From assembly GCA_017562135.1 (NCBI GenBank), contig QEYB01001046.1, positions 1,612,001 through 1,676,000 on the forward strand: DNA of 64,000 bases, read 5' to 3'. The DNA is from Dipylidium caninum (Eukaryota > Platyhelminthes > Cestoda > Cyclophyllidea > Dipylidiidae). The translations under genes and the position numbers were made by a program. This document shows positions 1-10,400 of the stretch, in pieces (within the stretch, counting starts at the first letter, position 1; every line of letters begins with the position of its first letter). Under the pieces are notes generated by a model. The model was not told the DNA's origin and did not search any database. It saw only the letters and a program-made list of their open reading frames with translations.

Positions 1-1469
1 GAAGAAACTTATGGACAGCAAACAACCGGAACTGCTCAGTTGGCAAGGCGCAGCATTACTGCATAGAGCTTTAATTACCCTTGACAAGTTGGATGACTTC
101 TCCCCCCAACGAAATTTAGCCGCATCCTCCGTGGTCACCCCGATATTTCAACACCCCACCGATTATTAATTTTCCCGTAATTACGACTTATTTTTAGGAG
201 ACAAAAAATAAAATAGACAAAATGTTAGTACAAAAGAACTTTGAATAGTTTATTGACTCTCGAAATGAAGAATTTTCTTCAAAAAGACGCACATGACTTG
301 CCCAATAGCAGATGTCCATGAAAATTATTCCCATTAAATATAATAAAAAATGTGATTAATTGAGCTCTTTATTTTCTGCTCGCATTCAGGGCCGGTTCAC
401 AGTCTCGCACCCGATGGTTAACTAGCAAAGGGAAGGAATTGTTGAAGGTTGACGATTTACCATTCCACTAAGTGATTTCACGCGGTAGTCAAACTCTCCT
501 ACTTTGCCGTGAACCGACAACAAGACGGGAAAAGAAACTGTCAGGCTCGCTCCGCTCCGCTCCGCTCCGCCCCGCCCGCCCCGCCCCGCCCCGCCCCGCC
601 CCCGCCCCGCCCCGCCCCTTCTGCCTGCGGGCTGCCTCGACTGTCCTCAGTGGTGAAAGCGAGAGAGAGAGAGGAGGGAGCTTTTATGTCCACACGCAAT
701 GCGTGTACTTCCGAGAGCACTGCACCGTGTCGACTTCACTGGCCGTTTACCTGGGAAGGTGTACGACAGTTTGGCAGAGCGAATTCCTAGCTTAAAGTCT
801 TTATTTTACCGTAAAAAGGTTTAATCCAGTGCTGAAACGCACGTCGGTATAAGGCGATGCTCGACCAGGTAGAGCACGAAGGAGGCCTGGACGCTGAGCG
901 AGGCGACACTGGCGGCGGCAGCAGAACCTGGGACGCCGGCCAGCGATCCTGCGCCGGCTCGTGTCGTCCGCGGTGGAGGAGCGAACGGCGCGGTTCCCGC
1001 GTTCGACGCAGCGGGGGCAGCTGCCGCAGCAACGGCCGCGATCTCGGCAGCCCGCGCTGCCGCGTTGAGGATATTTTGGAGGGCGTTTCCGACTCGGACG
1101 AGATAGTCAGGCATTCCAGTAGATGACGCAGAATCACGGGGTCTCGGGGCGTGCAACCCTCGAAGAAGCACTGCTCCTCCGCTCCACCCTCCGGCCCACT
1201 CTCGCCCTCCGCCTCGGTGGACGACGGCTTGCGCACGACGTAGGAGACGCCAGCGCAGCCCGACTTGCCCATGAGACAGCGCAGCAGTTGGTAGATGAAA
1301 CGAAGAGTCGGTGGGAAGCTGAGAAGATCGGCTTCAGACGGCTCTGTAGACTCACGGTCCAGAGGCTCTTGCGCTCGAAGCTGGTCCTCGTCGGCGGCAC
1401 TGGGACGGCCTGCGTCGGCGCGGCATGTTGTTTCGGCGGCGGCCAGACCGGTGCACCATGGGGGGTAGC
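1..1469 (-). CDS. UNC79: UNC79, last exons visible in the window (boundaries tentative)
   Basis: Exon 1100-1469 encodes FPPTLRFIYQLLRCLMGKSG and DPVILRHLLECL, matching the LPVTLRLIYTIF and EPDILFNMLNCL parts of human UNC79. Exon 843-908 encodes ASFVLYLVEHRLIPT, matching HPQFLAYIQDHMLIAS, but in a different frame. A 191-bp GC-rich intron at 909-1099 joins the two in phase and removes an Ala-rich open segment; its donor (GTCCGA) is weak. Exon 1-58 begins after ATGCAG with the phase left by 843-908 and reads CQLSSSGCLLSISF, similar to SQLSSLAVPLLLHALS. It runs off the window. The acceptor of 1100-1469 at 1470 has a poor pyrimidine tract. Confidence 0.6.
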
Positions 1470-4400
1470 CTCAATACAAGTGGCCAACGGCCATTTTAGT
1501 GCAGAGGTATTGTATGCGGCCTACAGAACCCCACCCCACCTCCTCCCAGATTTCTGCGGAAAACTAACTAAAAAATTATTTTACCTGCCAACTCTCGCTT
1601 ATTTGACAGCATTACAGACCATCTTAGAAGCACAAAAACACCGTCGTCATGCTGGAGAAATCATGAAGTGAATGACAGTTGGGAGACGACAATTTGGACA
1701 GAAATGTCAGTGTGAGTCGGTGAGATACCTCGTGGCGCAACGTTAATTCTTTCAACCATGGAAATGCTAACGAGGGTGAAGGCAAACCCTCAGCCCACGA
1801 AGAGGCTGGGAATCCCACATTTCATATTAGAGAGTGAGGTTTTGTTGTCTGCAGAAGGTGGACGAGTGTGCCGAGTTAGTGACTGCTTATTTCACCACTA
1901 TCCTCTGCCGCTTCTTGGCCATTTGCCCCGAAATCACACGAGATGCCGGTTAGTCAGGGGGAGGGCATCGCCCCGAATGGAAGAAATATCGCCCACAAGA
2001 CGACAAGACGGCGACGTTCGATCAGGCAGAGCCGCGTGCACTGCGCCTAGTGACCCAATGTCTAAAAATGCCACGATGAGGTTACGAAGACGCTCGTGTT
2101 AATGAAACACACATGAAGGACATAAAATTTCCCACGTTTTCTCGGGGAATGAAAATTTCATTAGGCAAGTGTTGCAAGAGGGGCAAGAAAAGCGGCGCAT
2201 TAGTCCAACGTGAGGAGATGGCTGGTGGGGCGAGCCGATGAGAGCCACTTGGGAAGTGGCATTCAGCTTCAAGGAGCTGTGCGGTGTCTTGTCGCCGAGG
2301 GGTTCTGCACCGGCATGGGCGCTGGACGGGCTGAGAAGTGCACCAGAGCGTGGTTTTCTCAACGATTGTCCCGGGAACGGACGAAACCGCCCCCCCCCTC
2401 ACCCCCTTTTGCGTCTGCTACTGCTGCCAGGCTGCGGGCGGACTGGACGATGGCCGCGGTTTTCTTAGCATGTGCATCACAGACACAAGGTCGGGCGTGA
2501 ATGGCGGGCAAGAGGAAAGACTTCGCAGCACGCGACCATTAAAAAACCTTTGTGAAGAAGCAAATTAATCGGTCCTCATACCAGGGGCAAGCGTCTCCTC
2601 TGTTTCCTATCACGACTGATGAAGGGTAGCAGTTGCCAGGGCGGCCGACAAGAGGATGTGCGAGTTGCTAGTAATAACTCACTGGGCCGTGTGAGGAAGG
2701 CGCCAATCGCAGTGGTGGACAACTCGAGCCTCGGGAGCGCCGGTGGCGAGGCGGGCGCCATATGATGGCACAGCAGACTGGCCAGTTCGAACCACGAGCA
2801 GACGTCCTGGCAGTAGGCGCAGGCACCGTCCTCCCCGACCGGAACACCGGCGACCGCGGCAGCCGCTGCCTGCGTGGCCGAGAGCAGGGCAGCCAAATTG
2901 CCGCTCGCACTGCCGGCCGCAGGGCCCACGCCTCCTGCGGTGGGTGGACTCTGCTGACTGCTCACCGGCGATGGCGCCGTGCAGTGGCCAAAACACCCGC
3001 CTATGGCGGATGCTGAAGTCCTGCGCCGCGAATGCGCCCAGTAAGCGGCATTCTCGCTCGCAATGCTCCTCCCAGAGCCGTCTCGCAGCCCCGTGGGCAT
3101 CCAAGTAAGATTGAGCATGTCACTGAGGAGGGAGAGCACTAGCTGTGGTGTTTCTTGCGTGAAGCCACCGTGGCCGAAGGGGTCGCTGAGCTTCAGCTAG
3201 ACGAGGCAAAGGACAACTAAAGGCTTTTGAAAGGGTAAATTCCGAGAAGAGGGGAATGGGTGTTAGTAGATGTACACGGGAGAAGACATGTTGACGCCGA
3301 CCAACTACTGAAGGAAAAAAAGGAGCCTTGGAAGCTGAAAGACCTTTAAATAAATGTGGATGGAAAGACGCATATGTATTGTCACCTCAAGTGACTTTTG
3401 TATTAATAAACTAAGTCGAAGCACCGACTGTACATACCGACGCCTAGCGCGAAATTTCGATGGTTATATTAAATTTGCCGACGGAATTGGCGTAGCCGGG
3501 TTTAAGTCCTCAGCATAAGCAAGTCTGGCAGAGTTGGCGCCAAAGCAACTGTGACGTCTGAGCCGGTCATCAGGGCTCCGCTAGGCAGGGCCCAGGACGA
3601 TCTTGGCCCTGCGACGGAGAGCGATTCATACGCGAGGAACACAGAACTCGCAATTGCTGCCAGAAAGAAGGTTGCGAGCTTCACCCTCCTTGCGAGATTT
3701 GAACACGGACACTTTAGTGGCGGCGGCAGCTTTACGTCTGCACCTCCGCTCAAAGTCCCATTTAACACTTGTCGATCTGCCTCGCAAATATGTAAAAGCC
3801 TCAAGGCCAACGACATTTACGACAATGGGGACATTCACAAGATTGCCTGTGTGGAAATTTAGCGGCTAGGAGGGTTTCAGACACAAGACCACACACTCCA
3901 GGGACGAGTGACGAGGTGCGAAAGCAAGAGAAGAAGTGACGGTTCACTCTCTTGACTAACAACTTCACTGTGAAATTCACAGGCTGTTTTTCTGCTCCCA
4001 CTCGCTCGATTACGCAACGGAAGAGCATGGACACGCACTCAAGTATTCGAGAAGGAAAATGAAAGGTGAGGATGATAGGGCAGGAAGAGCGAGGCGCAAT
4101 GATAGGAAATCCCAAGTGTATTTCCTTTTATTTTATGGGATACCTGTTTAAGTACCAAGTTGAGCATCTGTCCCAGACACCTCGTGGGCCTGTACACCAC
4201 AGTCTCCATGTTCGCCCACGTCGCCGTGCGCATTTTCTGTCCACGATTCAGCACGGAGGAGCGTCGCGACTGACGCTTCACGTTGGCAGTCCTCGTGCCG
4301 CGAAACGCAGGAGCCGGAGAACGATTCTTCGCCCTCGTCGTACGCCTCACGTCCTCCACCAGAGTGGACAGCTCCTCCTTCACTCCGCGGCTCGCGCTAC

Positions 4401-7400
4401 CCTTCAGACCGCGCTTCTCGCCGAGAAAAAAACGAATGGCATCACGAGAAGCAACGGCGCCCAAAGAAGGCTTTTTCCGGTCTCGTTTGGCCGTCGAACT
4501 CTTCGAAGCCAGTACCAGGAGCTCGCTGGAGTCGTCGGCGTCTGCGGCGCTGGTTGCTACGGCCTCGAAGTCCTCTGCGTCCTCGTCCACCGCTTGATGC
4601 ACACCTCGAGCGGACGTCTCCTCGGCGGAGAAATCTTCTTTTTTTCAGAAAAAGTAAATACGAATTGTTAGGACATTTAATAAGCGTGCTGGCAGCCGAA
4701 GGTGCTTTCCAAAAAAGCTAAAACTGCCTGAGTCTGCCACCACTTTCTATTCATGGCTGGTAGACGAGGACCATTGGGGCGGATGCCTCACCCCTCGATC
4801 GCTCGGCCACCCTCCCACACCGGCCACCAACTCAGTTTGTTTTCGCTCATTCCGCGATGTCACTTTTCATGCCTTTCGGAGGCCTTCATTAAGATTCGTT
4901 GCCAACTATCTGAGAAGACGGTAAAAACCGAAAAGACACGTCGCCTAATTGAAAAGGAATAGGATGGTAGAGCCGCTCGGAAATGCACTGCCATGACATC
5001 CTTTGACAGCACTCGGCGCCTGCGTTTTTGCTCAAATAGTCTGCGGAGGCGAGGTCAAAAAGTTCTTCTAAGCAGGAAATTAAAATGAATGGGGGAAATT
5101 CACCTCCCAAAGACTAAACCACTTCTCGCAGAGTGGCGCGCAAGTCGGTTTGTGGAGCCGGCCTTTACTGATGGCGCTTACAGCACGATTGCCTAGGGTG
5201 ACTTCCAAACGAGACCTTAAACGTATTTCGGGCGGGAAACAACTGACCGAAGACAAAAGCCCTGCATCTCAGCAAAATGTGAGTTCTCTCCGTCGAGAGT
5301 GAGAAAGTCGGTCTAGGTGGGGCGAGGCGATGGCGCAAGAAAACATCCCAATCCGTGGAGCACATCGCCTGTTAGCATGAATTTATTGTGAAAAAAGGTA
5401 TTCAGAGAGAAACTCAGACTTGGAAGGTGCTAATTCCACTTCCAAATTCCCTCGATTCCATCGGGAAGTGGTGAGTATCGAGTGAAGCAAAAACTCGTCA
5501 CTTCAGACAAAGTAATTACTTAGCGTTGACGTTGTTTCCCACTCGATTGTGGTCTACTCGTCGACAAAGTCGGCGAAAAGTGACCATCACCACCTCTTTC
5601 ATGACACAAATGACGCCCACCAAACTGGGAGCAGTTAACACACAATCTGTTGCATATAACGCCAATGTTGTAAAAACGGTTGTCAGTCCGTCTGCGAGAC
5701 AAGCTTGTAGAGGTGAAACATGCGCCGTTCAGGGCATTTCAAGGAAACACAACCGTCTGTGCAACATTCGATAAGAGCGGTCAGTTCACGGTTCAGTAGC
5801 CGTTGATGGAGCAAAAGAAAACGCTTCTCATGCGCATACCACCTTCGTTTTCTTCTCTCTCCTCGTCCATTTCGTCGAGAAACTCAGCACTCGTTTCGTC
5901 ACTGTCCGTCATTGCCGCACCGTCCGAGTCGGACGACGCGGAACCAGCCGAGTCATCGGAAAGCGCCAAGTTCTCCAAAGCGTAGTCCTCGCTGAACCAC
6001 AGCGAGGACCGCTCGGCGAAGTGACGCTCCTCCATGCACACGATGTCTCTGAGCACACCAGCTTTGAGGAAGGCCGAGACACCGCTGCGAAACATTGTAA
6101 AGAGCTCCTTCATTGGAATTGCCACTTCCACTGCGGTCAGGATCTTAAAAGAAAGCGAAATAGGTTGTTCACGGAAAATTGTCTCGAAGCAGCCGAAGAC
6201 TTAAGAGGAAGACGAAAGGGACAAGAACAATGGCATGTCTGTTAAGCGCCGTTTTTGACAAAGAACAAATGGAAAGGGAATAAAGCTGTTTTCTCATCCA
6301 CGAAGAGAGAAAGAGAGTCGAGCAATGGTCCGACTTTCTCCGTGAAGAAGCCAATTCTTCCGGGGGCAGTTCGGCAATCAGAGGGATTGCAGGGGATCAC
6401 CAGGGGAGTGGACAAAATGCCCAACCTTTTAGGTCGTCTGCAGTTAGGCTGCCAAACTAAAACCTCGTTGGGCACCGGTGTTTCTTCTCTCGAGGACATT
6501 TTCTCAGGCTGCTCGCGGCCATTTAGCACGAAATTTGATCACAAAAACTGTCCCCACGCATTATTTTACATTTTGGTGAAAACAGACATTATTTGCATGG
6601 CACCGCGACGATTTCCCTCGGTTAGCCGCTTCCCGAGTGAGTTGGCGGCCTATTCGTGCCTCCTAAGATTCCTCCAGCCGTTCTCACGAAATTGAAATGG
6701 TGAATGGCGTCTTACCTCAAGCCAAGACAAAACTTGGTCCTGGACGGGTGCCGTGGCGTCTACAAAACGTTCACTGGCAAAGTGGTAGACCTTAGCCGGG
6801 AGGAATGGGAACGGGCCGGCTGTGGCGTCGAACACTTTCCTAGGAAAGTGCGAGGAAAACCAGTAGCTTCTCCCCTCTAAGCCATACTAGAATGATGTTC
6901 CATCGTCGATTTACTCACTTAAGCAGAATTTCCAGTTCGCGATAGTCGTCGGGTTTGACTTCTGTCCGAATGGATTCTAGCCAGTAGGGAATTATATAAT
7001 CCCAGGTCTGTAGTACAGAGGTGAGAGCAGAGTCAAATGAAACCATAATACGTCATAAAAAAGTGTAAAAAATGTGAGGAATCACACGCACCTCGAAGGT
7101 CATTACGTCGTAGGGAATAAGACTGCTAATCCGACTGAGTCCTTGCTTCACTATGGCCGTCTTCCCGCAAAGCGTGTCCCTGGAAACGCACGATATTTCA
7201 AAATTGTTCATGCGCACTTAAGTAAAGCCAAGTTATTTACCTTTCTATGCATTAATCCCCAAAAATCCCCCCCATTTCGTAGAGTTAATGACGAAAAAAT
7301 GATGAGAACGGACGACGGCCATGCAAATGGGGAGGAGCAGAGGGATTGTGCATCCCCAACCTAAATGGATACTGCGGCTCCGCTTGTTGCGCGACACTTT

Positions 7401-10400
7401 TTCCTGTTGATTCGAAAGACGGTGCGAAACCTGCTGGTGCAACCGGCCGCAGGTACTCAGTTCTTCCACCAGGTACAAACATGCATGCGCCCACGATGAC
7501 ATGGTGAAAGAAGTCGACGAAGGGTTGATGACAAAGGTAGTGCTAAAGACACCGTTTAAAACTACGGAAGGCGAAGTGGACAATGCTAAGTGTGTTTGCC
7601 ACAAGGCGTGGCAAAATATCCGCTGAAATGGCACCTAGTTCTTCGTTACCTTCTGGTCTGTATCTTATGCCTTAAACGCATAAACTTCTCTACGATACGA
7701 CGACTTTTAGAACGTCTTTCTCCTGCGTATCCCCAATCGCAATTCACCGTGTCATATTTGACTGCAAGATGTACGAATGGCTTGGTGCAAAATGAGGAAA
7801 TTCAACTTGTCCGACTTTCTGGGTGATTGCTATTCGAGCCTTATTTTGCAGATGTGAACGACGTCTCACAGGCTCCATTTTGCATCAATTCTCTGGCCAA
7901 ATTTTTGTATATTATGGTTATCTACTGTTCCCTCACAGAAGCATTATTTCCACTCACCAACAGCTCCCAACACGTGCAACCTCAACGGGATGGGGGAGAA
8001 GTACCGCCAAGATGACCTCCGGATGGGTGTGTTGGACCTCTTGGATCCATTTCAGCATATACTAAAGGTAGTGCATTAATTAAACACATTTCTTCTTAAC
8101 TAATGTTTTAACTTAGTGAGGTCTTCAACCCAAAATACTCGGAGTCCCCACAAAATCGGCATCCGGGGGTGTAATAGACACTCAGTCCTCACACTCAACA
8201 TCTTATTAAACAGTTTGATCACCAAAGGCTGCTATTGGACGTGACCCAAAATCGCTCACCTCACTCTTCAGACGCTCAATAAGCTCGCCCAGTTCATCTG
8301 AAAGGGGAAGAAGCAGTGACCAATGGGAATGCGCCTCTGATGACCTTGAATGTTGGCATGCGCGTACTCTGATAGGCTGATAAGCAGACATTTAAAAGCG
8401 GAGAATTGAGCTGCCAGACAAAAAAGCTGTGCAGATGTCAGTGAGGTTGTTTAGAAAACCTGACGCACATATTAACTTATTAGAAAGTAAAGCATTCGCG
8501 GTAGGATTTTGCTAAGTGCTCCTGAGACAGAGTAAGCGGAGTGTTGACCGATACTCTTCCCTGAAGGGAAGTGAAGATAAAGGGTTTGACTTTGACCTTG
8601 TCAATTTAATCTACGGATAAACAGTATCATTATTCGGAAGAAGCCTAAGTTCGGAAAAGGAAGTGATTCCGGGGAAACAGGAGTGAGAGTAATTGAAAGC
8701 GGATAACATTGAAGCGAATAAGCAAGTGAACATAAAGCGGCACAAGACGAGTGAAGGATAAATTTACGATGACTTTTTGGCGGTGCGTAGCCTTGGTAGT
8801 AATTTGCTGCTAACATGGCAATAAAACGAAAATAGTTGAGCAAAGTTTATAAGAACTGAGAAAAAGGGGAAAAACAGAAAACCCCAAATCCCAAAAAATG
8901 CACACCTACCTTCGTTCGTATATGCAGTGTCCAAAAACCAGTTGAATATACCGGCAGTAATGCGAGTTAAGATGTCCTGTTGTGGGGAAAAAATTAAAGT
9001 TTTCACCATCAGGCGTTAAAAGGCGACTTTAACATCGGTTTCGATGAAATTGCTAAGAGATACATCTGTCGTGTGAGAGTCTCACCGGTAGCGAGACTAA
9101 ATGGAATAACTTACTAAATTAATCTTTTCTCGGGGTCTACACTTCTCCCCAACCAGCATAGCACCATAGACTGCGAGGATTTTGTGGTCGTCGTCGTCGT
9201 AGCGGCCCTCAAGAGTGAGTTCGGGTTCGCCGTTGGGGCCGACTGCAAACATACCTGATACTTGGAACGTGGGCTTACTTTGAACTCCGCCCTCCCGCTA
9301 AATGCAAAATTAAATACCACAAAAATTGGACAGTGCGCATTTTACATGAGGAAGGGTGGTCATTTATCCTCTCATTGCCGAGATATTCGCAGTAAGCGAC
9401 TAAGTGGAGGTGAACAATGGAAAATCGGTTGCGTTGAAGCAATGTCTTCAGCATCCAGTTATTCCACCACAAATTTCTAATCTACGTATCCTGTTCTACT
9501 TACTACAATCATATCATAAGGTCACCGAGTTTTTGGGTCTTAAAGGAGATTAAACTAGGTATTTGATGCGAGGACACTCCTAAAGTACCACTGAACATTT
9601 ACCGATGCCGAAGGCAATAAAGAAAAGCAGTGTCGTTTGTACAATCATGCCTAGGAAGGGGAGGGGAGGAAATCATCATTTAGGGTTCCGATAAAATCCT
9701 CTCCCTGAGTGGCATTTCTTTGAGGAATAAATTGAATTTACCAACATTGGCTTCCTCTGAGAATTCAGTGATGCCAGAAGAAGTTAAAGCAAACAATTAA
9801 CCGTATTTAGTTCAGACTAAACGGCAGGAATTAAAACTGTGTTCGTATCGTTCAAACTGGTGTGGTGAACTAGGAACTAACATTGAAAGGCAGAAAAATT
9901 AAACATAAGTTATGGCAGCAAATTTAGGAGAAGGTTTGGGCGATGGTTTTGCACTGTGGCTGTGGTAATGACTACTCACTTACTGTTACAGAATTAGCCT
10001 CCAAGTTGAGTTGTTGAATAGAAGGCGAGAGGTTGTTGGTGGGGATTGAGGTACCCAGGGAGGCAGAATAAGCTGTTCCGGACATGAGGAACTCTGACGT
10101 GGAAGGAGTGGGGCCAGCGGAGGAGAGTTGAGGAGGACCACCGGGTCCCGCGGGTCCGCCACCGATGCCGACGCCACTAGCACCCATCCCCGCGCAGCTA
10201 ATATTTCGGTCACCACCACCTCCGGCCCGGGGTCCGCCGGCCCGAGGCTCCTCCGGCAGTCCTAAAAGCAGTTGCCGCCAACGGGGCAAGGTCTCCCGCA
10301 CCAGTGTAACTATGGCCTCTAGCATCATTGGTTGGAGGTCGAGGCCACTCATCCAGATATCGGGGATTTGAGTCTGTGTGTTACGTGAATGGGAATCATA

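Noticed and set aside
1..168. Plus-strand open frame of 55 codons at the left edge
   Set aside because: The minus-strand reading of 1-58 continues UNC79 in the required phase, and the plus frame has no recognisable similarity.
1090..1110. Frameshift in UNC79
   Set aside because: A 191-bp intron (909-1099) restores phase on both sides, including the next exon at 1-58, so an indel is not required. The weak donor keeps this open.
3502..3862. Overlapping open frames of about 100 codons
   Set aside because: They lie in an intron whose flanking exons are in phase and contiguous in the alignment.
7245..7640. Long open frames on both strands inside UNC79
   Set aside because: The adjacent exons join directly within a conserved stretch, so nothing is missing, and the frames have no similarity to known proteins.
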